Source: Tritrichomonas foetus (Eukaryota > Parabasalia > Tritrichomonadida > Tritrichomonadidae). From it: DNA of 31,219 nt. Below the pieces are notes generated by a model. It was not told where the DNA came from and searched no databases. It saw only the letters and a list, made by a program, of their open reading frames with translations. Shown piece after piece: positions 8,100 to 16,180 of this stretch; positions within the stretch are counted from its first letter, which is position 1; each line of letters starts with the position of its first letter. A program made the translations under genes and the position numbers. The stretch is taken from NCBI GenBank assembly GCA_001839685.1, contig MLAK01001140.1, positions 1-31,219 on the forward strand. Reading direction: 5' to 3'.

Positions 8100-9653
8100 T
8101 TACATTTCGTCGAAAATTTTATCAGGTGACAATAATTCCATTAGATTGTTCGCAAGATATGTTATTTTTTCATCTTCATTCTGAGATAGGAGATCTTGAA
8201 GTGAATCATATCCATCACAAATAAGATAATCATGTCTTACCTCATTAATAAATCCTGATTGAATGGAATGATTGACAATATCATTTAATTTCATTAAACT
8301 TTGTGCTACCAGATCCAAATCATCTAATGATGTAATTTTTAATAAAGCATTCACGAAGTTGATTCCAGATTTATCATGAATTGAGAAATTGTCATCACTT
8401 ACCCTTCTACTGTATATTATGTTATTCATATAAGTTAATTGGTCGTTATTAATTTTTTCTAAAAAGTGAATTAAGCATTTGACTGAAGAAAAAAGTCTTA
8501 AATAACAACTTTCAAAACAAACATGTGATAAAATTGTCATAAAACCGAAATGACTCTTCTCATCAGCAATTAATTTTTCGATAATAAATGAGTTATTACA
8601 ATATTTTATTGCAGCTGATAAAATGTCAAAAATGTATGCAGATTTATCCTTATCACGAAACTCATCAGCAATTTCTAATAAAATATTGATGAACTTATGT
8701 GGATCATCGATTTGACAGATTTGCAGACCTTTTGAAAAGCATAATATTAATGATTCAGAAGCTGCTTTTATTGCACAGCCAGTCAATATCTCAGAATAGA
8801 GTAACTTAAGATATCCAGATTGAATTAACAGTTCTTCTGTCATTATTTCTTTCAAAATTAGGATTTTTATAATATCGATTATATACACAATATAATTACC
8901 TTGATATATTTCTTTGACTGCTTCCATGAACGAATATAAAATATCTAAATCATCAGGAGTTACTAAAGCAATTCCATCATTATGGACTTCGTCATTTTCA
9001 TCACTGTTATTATGAATGATAATGTATTCATCTAAAAAAATGTGAATCATATAAAATATATTGCGATAGAATTTGTCAATAACAGGATCTAATTTATCAT
9101 CACTTTTCGAAATAAAATGACTCGCTAAATCTACAACATATGGAATTGACAGTGGGGCAAAATTTTTGATGTGGCTTTTATGATATTTTTCAAATAGATG
9201 ATAAAGAATGCCAAAATAAAATGACACAATATGAATAGATTCTCTTTTTTCTATAAATTGAAATAATAAAGGAAGCAAATTAATGTCAAAAATGATTTCA
9301 ACGCTTTGTGGAAAGGATTCCATGATTGTAAAAAGATTATAAGCTGATATGTTTCTGATATCATCATTATCAATGTGAAAAGCAAGTTCAAGTGTTCTTT
9401 GGATTATTTGGTATTTCATTAATACATCAAATTTCAAAATGTCCTTTCTTTTTACACTTTGGCGAAGCTGGTGTGAATTAGAAATATAATACTCTATATT
9501 TCCAGCTTCTATTGATGAAATGATTTTTTTACAAATTTCATCCAAATGATGAGGATAATTATCGCCGATAGGAGATGCCAAATGTGACACAATTGTAGAG
9601 CTATCGGCTTTAAATTTTGAATCACTTTCTATTGTTTTATACTCTGCATTCAT
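8100..9653 (-). CDS. ARM/HEAT-like helical protein, function unknown
   Basis: The start is the ATG at 9653, giving MNAEYK and 517 residues; the frame extends four codons further only to a TTG. The product is almost entirely predicted-helical, with repeated hydrophobic helix pairs (for example about 95-150: ISAYNLFTIMESFPQ, LLPLLFQFIEK) as in armadillo or HEAT solenoids. No catalytic motif, signal peptide or membrane segment is seen. An acidic Asp/Asn-rich loop sits near 210-225. A second protein of similar size and texture is encoded on the same strand at 21065-22486, so the two may belong to one trichomonad family. It is divergent from the Mdm12-like gene, and a TCAATT element lies 11 bases before the ATG. 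It may be an importin-alpha-like or scaffold protein; this is inference from fold appearance. Confidence 0.8.
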   Translation of the reverse strand: MNAEYKTIESDSKFKADSSTIVSHLASPIGDNYPHHLDEICKKIISSIEAGNIEYYISNSHQLRQSVKRKDILKFDVLMKYQIIQRTLELAFHIDNDDIRNISAYNLFTIMESFPQSVEIIFDINLLPLLFQFIEKRESIHIVSFYFGILYHLFEKYHKSHIKNFAPLSIPYVVDLASHFISKSDDKLDPVIDKFYRNIFYMIHIFLDEYIIIHNNSDENDEVHNDGIALVTPDDLDILYSFMEAVKEIYQGNYIVYIIDIIKILILKEIMTEELLIQSGYLKLLYSEILTGCAIKAASESLILCFSKGLQICQIDDPHKFINILLEIADEFRDKDKSAYIFDILSAAIKYCNNSFIIEKLIADEKSHFGFMTILSHVCFESCYLRLFSSVKCLIHFLEKINNDQLTYMNNIIYSRRVSDDNFSIHDKSGINFVNALLKITSLDDLDLVAQSLMKLNDIVNHSIQSGFINEVRHDYLICDGYDSLQDLLSQNEDEKITYLANNLMELLSPDKIFDEM

Positions 9654-9663
9654 ATCAAGAGCC

Positions 9664-9669
9664 AATTGA
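9664..9669 (-). promoter_or_regulatory. Initiator-like TCAATT on the minus strand
   Basis: TCAATT on the minus strand, 11-16 bases before the ATG at 9653, in the position expected of the trichomonad initiator. It supports the ATG start of the ARM/HEAT-like gene. Confidence 0.4.
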
Positions 9670-9819
9670 TCAAAGCAAAAATCTCGAATGATTTTGCTTG
9701 ACCAAAATTTTATTCAAAATATAACCAAATATCAACTCAAATATTTGTTAATGAAATGTGAATTGAAAACATTAATCAAGGATTTGATCGATATATTTAA
9801 ACGGTCGCTATTCTCCAAA

Positions 9820-10461
9820 ATGAATATTGAAGTGAACATGGATGCCCTTCAATCATATGTGATTGAAGATAAAACAAGTCAATTCATAACAAATGCAGTG
9901 ATGGAACTTTTAAATAAATCTGACAAATTTAGCGCAACATTTGATATCGAAAATTTGAAATTCGGAACAAAACAACCAACAGTTCAACTTATATCGATGA
10001 AAGACGTTGATGTAACTTTACAATGGCACTTAAATACGCACGAATTCATTATTCCTTCATTTAAACAGTCGAATATGCCGTTTTTAAAATCATTCGAATT
10101 TCAAGCGCCTTTTCAAGCAGTCATTTCAGTATATTGTAAAAGTGACTGTTCTATTTCTATTTCTACGACTTTATCATTCGATGGAATATCACCAGGCTGT
10201 ATTAAATTCCCTATCCACGCAACTATTTCACACATTGAATTTACTGGCCAAATAACAGTTCAATATCTTGGAGATTCTATCGTTCTATTTTTTGAAGTTC
10301 CTCCTGACTTTCATTTTGACCTTGATTTAGTCCTTGGTGCGGAAGAGAAGTTCTTCGATCAGTATCAAGTCAGAGGATTCATCAGTGAAGTGTTGAATGA
10401 TTGGATGACAAAGAATTTAGTCCATCCAAATGCCATCAAACTTCCAATTTCTGAGGATTGA
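9820..10461 (+). CDS. SMP-domain protein resembling ERMES subunit Mdm12
   Basis: I chose the ATG at 9820 (213 residues), though an in-frame ATG exists at 9688. The shorter form starts MNIEVNMDALQS, the same pattern as the N-terminal strand and helix of fungal Mdm12 (M-x-hydrophobic-acidic-hydrophobic-Asn). Next comes the typical SMP strand order: a short linker, then LKFGTKQPTVQLISMKDVD (46-64), which matches the 'LxxGxxxPxI.L' strand. A hydrophobic, tubular-lipid-domain-like beta region follows (about 100-175), including IKFPIHATISHIEFTG and a strand with FFEVPPDFHFDLDLVLG. The helix and terminal LVHPNAIKLPI (200-210) match the common SMP ending. No membrane segment is present, as in Mdm12 but unlike Mmm1. 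SMP proteins carry lipids between ER and mitochondria; here the partner organelle would be the hydrogenosome. SMP membership is likely, Mdm12 orthology tentative. Confidence 0.68.
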   Translation: MNIEVNMDALQSYVIEDKTSQFITNAVMELLNKSDKFSATFDIENLKFGTKQPTVQLISMKDVDVTLQWHLNTHEFIIPSFKQSNMPFLKSFEFQAPFQAVISVYCKSDCSISISTTLSFDGISPGCIKFPIHATISHIEFTGQITVQYLGDSIVLFFEVPPDFHFDLDLVLGAEEKFFDQYQVRGFISEVLNDWMTKNLVHPNAIKLPISED

Positions 10462-10812
10462 TTTTGTGAATTATATGTGTTTTATAAAAATACTTTATAT
10501 ATTTATATTTTCTTTGAATTGATTGTTTGATTTGATTGTTTAATTTCACCTTGTGAGCCTCGTCACTTTCTCATAAAAATGTGACAATTCTTATTTCTCA
10601 TAAAAATTATTTTTATGGAATTGTTCAACTCAATTATCAATTTCTTTATATAAAGATCACTACATTTATTTCGTAGAATCTGATTCTTATTGACAAAAAG
10701 AAATCCCGAAATCAACGTTGTAATGGATTTCACCATAATTGAGAGTAATTCACCATACTCTGTTCGAATTTTGCGTTGATATAAGAAAGGTGAAATTTTC
10801 TCTATCCAAAGG
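10462..10812. other. Spacer upstream of the RBM25-like gene
   Basis: About 350 AT-rich bases after the Mdm12-like stop (TGA). No gene seen. A short repeat of CTCATAAAAAT occurs near 10570-10605. Confidence 0.55.
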
Positions 10813-10818
10813 TCAATT
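10813..10818 (+). promoter_or_regulatory. Initiator-like TCAATT before the RBM25-like gene
   Basis: GGTCAATT ends 7 bases before the ATG at 10826, in the same arrangement as in front of the helicase gene. It argues against translation starting at the in-frame TTG at 10739. Confidence 0.4.
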
Positions 10819-10825
10819 ACACATC

Positions 10826-11587
10826 ATGGATTGGGATACTCCCGTCACTCTTTTTGTCTGCAATATTGCACCATCACTTCCCGACACATTTGTTAGGCGT
10901 ATTCTCGATCAATGCGGAACAGTTAACCGATGGAAACGCGCCTTCGGAGTCAAAGATGAACCATGCGATTTTGGTTTTGTCGATTATGCCTCGCCAAACG
11001 ACGCGCTTCGAGCCTTGCGGGTTATTCCCCAAATCGTCATTCTTGAGAAAAAATGGGAAGCCCACATCGACAAAGAAAAGAAATTCGATCTCGATTCCTA
11101 CGAAAGCGCTTTAAAAATGAGAATTGACTACGACAGATCAAAAGAAACACGGAAAGAACAAATGATTGTTCACATGGTGAACGAAATTGTCGCATCATCA
11201 GCATTCGCAAGAACAGTAAAAAGGCTGACTGCCAACCTGGAGTCACAGTTTGATGAAGAAAGAACGGCCGAACACTATCGTTACCAAAACGAAGTCCGTC
11301 ATGAAAATGATTTATACGAACAATATTTCAGAAATGAACTAATTGAATGGAAAAAAACAGAGGTTCAATATAATTTGGAGATTGAAAATATGAATAAATC
11401 ACTCGTTTCTTCCCCTGAAAGAAACGAAAGAGAGGATTTTCTGAAAAAATGGAATCCGCCAGAATTTAACATAGCTGATCCAGCAGCTAAACAAGAGTAT
11501 TTAAATCAGTGGAATAAATTTTTGGCGATTAGAAGAGAAAGAAAGCAGATCAGAGAAAATGAAAAAGAATTAGAGCGACTTTTGTAA
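10826..11587 (+). CDS. RBM25/Snu71-like RRM splicing factor
   Basis: The 253-residue product starts at the ATG giving MDWDTPVTLFV. An RRM spans about 7-90: RNP2 is LFVCNI (9-14) and RNP1 is CDFGFVDY (47-54). The segment ILDQCGTVNRWKRAFG and the later ALRALRVI match the RBM25 RRM, whose helix 1 and strand 2 read 'LLxKCGxVxxWKR' and 'LRALRLL'. After it comes a long charged, coiled-coil-like region (about 110-253, rich in Glu, Arg and Lys). RBM25 and yeast Snu71 associate with the U1 snRNP and affect 5' splice site choice. The C-terminal PWI domain of RBM25 is not visible, so the protein is shortened or ends differently. Family assignment by the RRM is fairly strong; a role in splicing is inferred. 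The stop TAA runs into TAAA. Confidence 0.8.
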   Translation: MDWDTPVTLFVCNIAPSLPDTFVRRILDQCGTVNRWKRAFGVKDEPCDFGFVDYASPNDALRALRVIPQIVILEKKWEAHIDKEKKFDLDSYESALKMRIDYDRSKETRKEQMIVHMVNEIVASSAFARTVKRLTANLESQFDEERTAEHYRYQNEVRHENDLYEQYFRNELIEWKKTEVQYNLEIENMNKSLVSSPERNEREDFLKKWNPPEFNIADPAAKQEYLNQWNKFLAIRRERKQIRENEKELERLL

Positions 11588-12787
11588 ATGTTTTTATGTT
11601 TCTTTATTTTTGTCCCTCTTTCTTTTAGCTCACGAAACTATTCTTATATTCTGTTATGGTTGTGATTAGCAATCTAACCGTTTGGAATTTGTTGTTATTT
11701 CATTTTGTTATTCTTTCATTTTGTTGTTCTTTCATTTTGTTGTTCTTTCATATTAAATATAGCCATCTTTTATTAATGAAGGATAATTTCTGACATCTTT
11801 TCTTAATTCCATAACATAAGTGCTCATTGTGAATTAATTAATATTGGGGTAACAATAACACTCAAGAAAAAAAAGGACTTGAGCCAAATTCCCACAACCA
11901 ATCATGCGAGTACAAACAAATGATATCAGAATCATATTATTCTATTAAATGAAATACGATCGATGCATCAAGCCTATAATTCAAATCCTCCAATTTGTAA
12001 TTCAATATTTCTTCAAAAAAGTTTTCATCAAATGGTTTAAATAACACTAAAAAAAGGAGGAGAGCTCATAATGACGAATTGCAGTTGTATTTATATGTAA
12101 AAAATATGTTGTTATCAGTAACAAATCCATTTGTTCAGTGACTTGCAGAAATGAAAACAGCAAATAACATTTTAAATTTGAATGGTTGAGAAAAATATGC
12201 TAACGAAATAATGATAGGACTTAAGTCTTTAAAGACTTTCTAAAAATCATAAAAAGATGACTAATGTGGTGCCTGTATTTTGATTGAAGAAGAATTCAAT
12301 TTGAACACATTTGAGTTATTTTAATTTTCCTGAAAGTGCAAGCTCTGAATCACAATTGCTGTTCGTGCATGAAGATATTATGATAAATCTATTCCAAATG
12401 ATTGTTATGTTGTTATCACAATTTCGGATCATTCACATTCAATGAATCATAATTCTGCGAAAAAAATTAATCATACTATCATTTTTAAGTGAATTTTATC
12501 GTTATTTGGAGAAAGGGATAAGGTATACAAGGTGAATTTGGATAAAAATAATGAACACTGTATCGATATAATAGCCATTCAAACAATATTTTTAAAGTGT
12601 ACAGAAAAATGAATGCAGGAAACAGAAGGAGAAATCAAAATGGATCACTTTATAACTCTCAAATTGGCAAATTCAGGATCATTCATATTCAAAGTTGTTA
12701 TGAATTGACAATGTTATTTTCCGAGTGAAAACGATAGGGAGAATTCTTGTAAGATCAAATGTGTGGTAAAATTGGGGAAGTTCGTGT

Positions 12788-12847
12788 AATCTTTATGTTA
12801 ATAACATTCATGTTTATAATCTTTATGTTTATAATCTTTATGTTTAT
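12788..12847. repeat. 15-bp tandem repeat, four copies
   Basis: Four units of AATCTTTATGTTTAT or close variants; units 3 and 4 are identical. It generates a Phe-Met-Phe-Ile-Ile repeat in an open frame at 12759-12956, which I regard as repeat-derived and not a gene. Confidence 0.8.
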
Positions 12848-13653
12848 AGTAATATGCTCTCATTTCACCAATATCCGATTTTCCTGTTTAGTTTTCTTTC
12901 TGCTAAATTTAGAGGAAAGCCCAATCATTGATGAGAATCAATATGTGATGAAATGAAAGTAATACTATCAACTTAATCTATTCTTTATAAAAAAATTGGA
13001 TAGTTGAGTTTTCAAATACACGTCATTTGATGTTTTTATTGATTTATTATTTGTCAGTGATTTAGTTATTAACACTGTTGTGAAATTCTTATTTTCCTCA
13101 ATAAATGTGAAAGAAGAGGCATTTATTAAATAGCGTACCTATGAAAGAAGCTAAACTAATATCAATCATTCTCTCTTTATTATTCACAATATTGTTTTTC
13201 TAATATCATAAAACTAAATTGAAGAAAACCATTTCCACCCAGACAACAGAATATCGAAGGATTGGATTTCTCCATTAATCTTGGCAATATTCTATAATGT
13301 TAGAATATCTTTACTGGAAAAATATAATTACTCATAGATATAGATACTTTTTTTATTATTATTAAATATACCTATTTTTACGATAGCTGTAAAAACTGGA
13401 AATATTCATTTTTAGAAATTGAATTTCATTGTATCATATTTCGATAGTTTATTTATCGTACAACCATTTATCTTCTCTAAACTGTCATCAGTTAAAACTT
13501 TTAATAGAAATTTTGTTAGAATTATTTTGGGGAGATATGGAACAAAATTGAATGAAATTATGATATAAAATTCAGTGAAAATAAATTCAATACTTAATAT
13601 TGAATACTCTCAATCAAATTCATTGAACTTTTCTCAAAATAATTGATTATTTT

Positions 13654-13659
13654 TCAATT
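13654..13659 (+). promoter_or_regulatory. Initiator-like TCAATT before the ROK kinase gene
   Basis: TCAATT lies about 30 bases before the ATG at 13686. It is further away than in the other genes here, so support is weak. Confidence 0.25.
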
Positions 13660-13685
13660 TTTAACACAATTTAAACTTCCTATAA

Positions 13686-14588
13686 ATGACACTTAAAAAC
13701 GTATGTTGTATTGAGCTCAGTGGTTCGACTGCCTCTGTTGCCATCGCAAAAGAAATTGGCACTTTTTTATGGAAAATGAATGACATTCCAACATATCATC
13801 CAATTCCAGCAGATGATTCAGTTAAGAAGATTTGTGATGCAATAAAATCATCTGGATATGATTTTGACGCAATTGGAATCGCTTCCTTTGGTCCACTCAA
13901 CGTTCAACTCGGAAGAATTGGAAATACTCCTAAAACAAACTGGAAACATTTCCCACTGATTGAATCAATTCGTAAACAATTAAATACAAATGTTCCTATC
14001 GTCCTAGAGACAGACGTTAATGCGCCGGCATATTCAGAATATTTAGCTCTGAATGCGAAAGAACCATCATCAACACAGGCAACAGCATATCTAACTATTG
14101 GAGCAGGTGTTGGTCTTGGCGTATTCGCCGATGGAAAGCCATTCCATGGAATTATGCATCCCGAATTTGGGCACATCATGATTAGGCCAATAGAGAACGA
14201 TAATTTTGAGGGAACATGTCCATTCCATAAGAATTGTATTGAAGGGTTAATCTCTTCAAAAGCCCTGGCGAAGCGTTTGAATATAAATCAAGAGCATTTG
14301 GGAGAAGTTCCAAATGAACATAGAATCTGGGACTTGTTTTATTGCTATGTGGCAGCAACAGCAGCAGCAGCAGCAATATCATATGCAGTAGATACTGTGG
14401 TGGTTGGTGGAAGTCTCATAACAGGAGATGGAAAAGGTTTCCTGTTTGATAAAGCAAATGCATACTGTACAGATATGGTGAACAAATATATACAAGCACC
14501 AAGGATTTTACCACCTGCATATTCTAAGGATTCAGGACTTGTTGGAGCTGCAGCAATTGCATTTCATTCAGATATGTTCGTAAAATAA
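13686..14588 (+). CDS. ROK-family sugar kinase, fructokinase type
   Basis: A 300-residue protein of the length of bacterial ROK fructokinases. It would phosphorylate a hexose, probably fructose, with ATP in the cytosol. Visible motifs: an N-terminal phosphate loop region (IELSGSTASVAIA, 9-21); ETDVNAPAYSEY with the catalytic-base aspartate at D110; a glycine-rich IGAGVGLGVF; HPEFGH (158-163) then CPFHKNCIEG (178-187), the ROK zinc-binding histidine and Cys/His cluster in the fructokinase form; and a C-terminal VVVGGSLI nucleotide-binding strand. The N-terminal loop has S-G-S-T where most ROK kinases have G-G-T, so phosphate binding may differ. ROK kinases are bacterial in type, so descent by lateral transfer is likely; codon use now looks like that of its neighbours. 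The stop TAA runs into TAAA. It could instead use glucose or N-acetylmannosamine, but the HPEFGH and EGL context favours fructose. Confidence 0.85.
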   Translation: MTLKNVCCIELSGSTASVAIAKEIGTFLWKMNDIPTYHPIPADDSVKKICDAIKSSGYDFDAIGIASFGPLNVQLGRIGNTPKTNWKHFPLIESIRKQLNTNVPIVLETDVNAPAYSEYLALNAKEPSSTQATAYLTIGAGVGLGVFADGKPFHGIMHPEFGHIMIRPIENDNFEGTCPFHKNCIEGLISSKALAKRLNINQEHLGEVPNEHRIWDLFYCYVAATAAAAAISYAVDTVVVGGSLITGDGKGFLFDKANAYCTDMVNKYIQAPRILPPAYSKDSGLVGAAAIAFHSDMFVK

Positions 14589-15130
14589 AATATTTCGATG
14601 AATTTGGTATTGATTAAATGTTTAACATCTTCATAAATTTAATTCACTACATGAACAAGTTCAAATTGGATATAATTCAGATTTTGATGATTCATTTTTT
14701 TTTTTATGCCAAAAGTAAGAAAGTGAAAAACTTCCGAATGATTAAAGAAGTATGTAATAAACAATAAGACCAAACATAGAAGTGAAATAAATATCTGACA
14801 AAAAATGTGATATTATTTTCCAACGAAAAAATTCCTTTTTTTAGTTTAACGAATCACATATATTTGTTTAAAACATACTCATGGGGGACGAAATTATATT
14901 TCATGTCGAATATCTTCACAATATTTTTCATATCATATTTCACCATTCTATTGTCAGAAAGCAATAAAAATTTCAATCGTCTAAAATCAAGGTAAAAAAA
15001 TCAAGAAAAAAGTGAAATGACAAATTATCGAAATTTGTAAAAAAAAAAAAAAAAAATAAAATGAAAAAAGAAGATTAAATGAAAACTATTTGTTGTTATT
15101 TGATAATCCAAATTGTGATTTTAGTAAGCT
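14589..15130. other. Spacer with homopolymer runs
   Basis: AT-rich DNA between the convergent ROK kinase and CapZ alpha genes. It contains an A-run at about 15039-15056. A 62-codon frame at 14807-14995 starts without supporting context and has a composition expected by chance. No gene called. Confidence 0.55.
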
Positions 15131-16066
15131 TTAGCGTTTTCCTGTTGGCATAGCTGCAGCGCCGATAATTTCATGGCGCCAGTTAACCTTTGTCTGTGTT
15201 TTTGGAAGTCTACGACGAAGAACGTTAAGACCCTCTGATTTAAGAAGTTCAAATCCGTTCTGCATCTTTGATGTCCAGTCTTGATACATTGTTGAGATCT
15301 TCTTCAAGATGTTGGAAGCGATTTGTCCTTCATCTGAGCCAGAGACAGCTTCGTTATATTCGGATGTTTGTGATCCCATAGCATTACCGTTTTCGTAAAA
15401 GTGGGCTTGAAGGGCAATTGTTCCCTTCAATTGTCCGTCGTTGTATGTGAATCTCAAAAGGAGGCTTCCTGTTCTGAAGTTTTCTTTAGAGATTGATGAA
15501 CCGCTCATGATAATTGAAACGCCGTTTGGTGAGTCATAAACACCACAGCATCCATTACGAAGTGTGGTTGAGGAGAACTTTTGAATTGTTGATTGGATAA
15601 CTTCACGGAGTGTTGTTGATTTAATTGGTTCACCATCTAATGGAATAGCCTTACGGGATTCGAAATCATATTTGAATGGTTTCATTGAGTTTGGTTCAAC
15701 ATATTTGCCGTTTCCAAGGCTGGCTTCTTCGCAGAGCATGGCTGTCTTATCTCCAACTTGGACTGGAAGGCAGTGAGCAACCATCCATTTTTCGAGATAG
15801 ACTGCTTTAGCTGCTTGAGCAACGTTTGGATCGGAGACGAATTGGCTTAAAGCGTGAATACAATCGTCGAATTCACCTGGTGGTGCATCAATCACGAGAC
15901 GTCCTGCGGCATCTAAGAGTTTTTGATCGACGGAAGCGATAAGAGCAGCATTGTTATCTTCTTCTGGTTCTGGTTCTGGCTCTTGTTCTTGCTCTGGAGT
16001 TGGTTCTTCTTCAGCAGCTGGTTCTTCTTCTGGAGCTTCTTGTTGTTGGATTTCTTCCTCGGTCAT
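15131..16066 (-). CDS. CAPZA: F-actin capping protein alpha subunit
   Basis: The 311-residue protein starts at the ATG at 16066 (MTEEE); the frame upstream continues only to a TTG. From about residue 60 it follows CapZ alpha: IDAPPGEFDDCIHALSQF matches the family's 'hAPPGEF' signature, then the 'LGNxxxxdP' segment (LGNGKYVEPNSMKPFKYD). A Tyr/Asp strand with NGCCGVYD and QAHFYENGN matches 'VHYYEDGN', and the C-terminal LRRRLPKTQTKVNW (283-296) matches 'LRRxLPvTRTKidW'. The alpha subunit pairs with CapZ beta to cap barbed filament ends; the C-terminal tentacle contacts actin. Residues 3-37 are an unusual Glu/Pro/Gln-rich acidic extension not typical of the family. It is divergent from ADF/cofilin across a 114-base spacer. 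A TCACTTC initiator-like element lies at 16072-16078 on this strand. The assignment is secure. Confidence 0.93.
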   Translation of the reverse strand: MTEEEIQQQEAPEEEPAAEEEPTPEQEQEPEPEPEEDNNAALIASVDQKLLDAAGRLVIDAPPGEFDDCIHALSQFVSDPNVAQAAKAVYLEKWMVAHCLPVQVGDKTAMLCEEASLGNGKYVEPNSMKPFKYDFESRKAIPLDGEPIKSTTLREVIQSTIQKFSSTTLRNGCCGVYDSPNGVSIIMSGSSISKENFRTGSLLLRFTYNDGQLKGTIALQAHFYENGNAMGSQTSEYNEAVSGSDEGQIASNILKKISTMYQDWTSKMQNGFELLKSEGLNVLRRRLPKTQTKVNWRHEIIGAAAMPTGKR

Positions 16067-16071
16067 TGAAT

Positions 16072-16078
16072 GAAGTGA
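16072..16078 (-). promoter_or_regulatory. Initiator-like TCACTTC for the CapZ alpha gene
   Basis: TCACTTC on the minus strand, 5 bases before the ATG, matches the Trichomonas initiator TCA+1-pyrimidine-(T/A). It confirms the start at 16066 and a very short leader. Confidence 0.6.
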
Positions 16079-16162
16079 TTTTTTCAATAAATTTGAGAAA
16101 ATTAAAGACGATAGAGTACTATTGTTAATGTATAATATAAACCCAAAAGTCAATGTCCGTTT

Positions 16163-16174
16163 TCACTTCACTTC
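16163..16174 (+). promoter_or_regulatory. Overlapping double initiator TCACTTCACTTC for ADF/cofilin
   Basis: Two overlapping TCACTTC copies end 6 bases before the ATG at 16181. They fit the trichomonad initiator and could give two adjacent start sites. The same sequence faces the other way 85 bases upstream for the CapZ alpha gene. Confidence 0.6.
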
Positions 16175-16180
16175 TCGAAA

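Larger units (their letters stand above)
11588..13685. other. Long gene-poor spacer, possible coding debris
   Basis: This 2.1-kb AT-rich stretch holds no intact gene. Contents seen: a 15-bp tandem repeat at 12788-12847, overlapping palindromes GACTTAAGTC (12218-12227) and AAGTCTTTAAAGACTT (12223-12238), and a repeated GGATCATTCA motif near 12426 and 12676. Minus-strand frames between about 11880 and 12600 give successive protein-like pieces in changing frames (for example KPFDENFFEEILNYKLED near 12000), which could be a decayed gene. Given the AT content, chance open frames of 30-40 codons are also expected. Confidence 0.45.

Noticed and set aside
10739..10825. Extended N-terminus of the RBM25-like protein
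   Set aside because: It would begin at TTG, and a GGTCAATT element lies within it. The ATG at 10826 leads directly into the RRM.
12218..12238. Overlapping palindromes GACTTAAGTC and AAGTCTTTAAAGACTT as a regulatory site or terminator
   Set aside because: They lie far from any gene start or end, and short palindromes are common in AT-rich DNA.
12759..12956. 65-codon hydrophobic frame resembling a membrane peptide
   Set aside because: It is produced by the 15-bp tandem repeat and has no support beyond that.
13698..13704. GTATGT, a possible trichomonad 5' splice site in the ROK kinase gene (also in ADF/cofilin near 16257)
   Set aside because: Both lie in continuous conserved coding sequence, and I found no matching ACTAACACACAG-type 3' site.
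14807..14995. 62-codon frame after the ROK kinase gene
   Set aside because: Ile/Phe-rich composition expected by chance in AT-rich DNA; start not supported.
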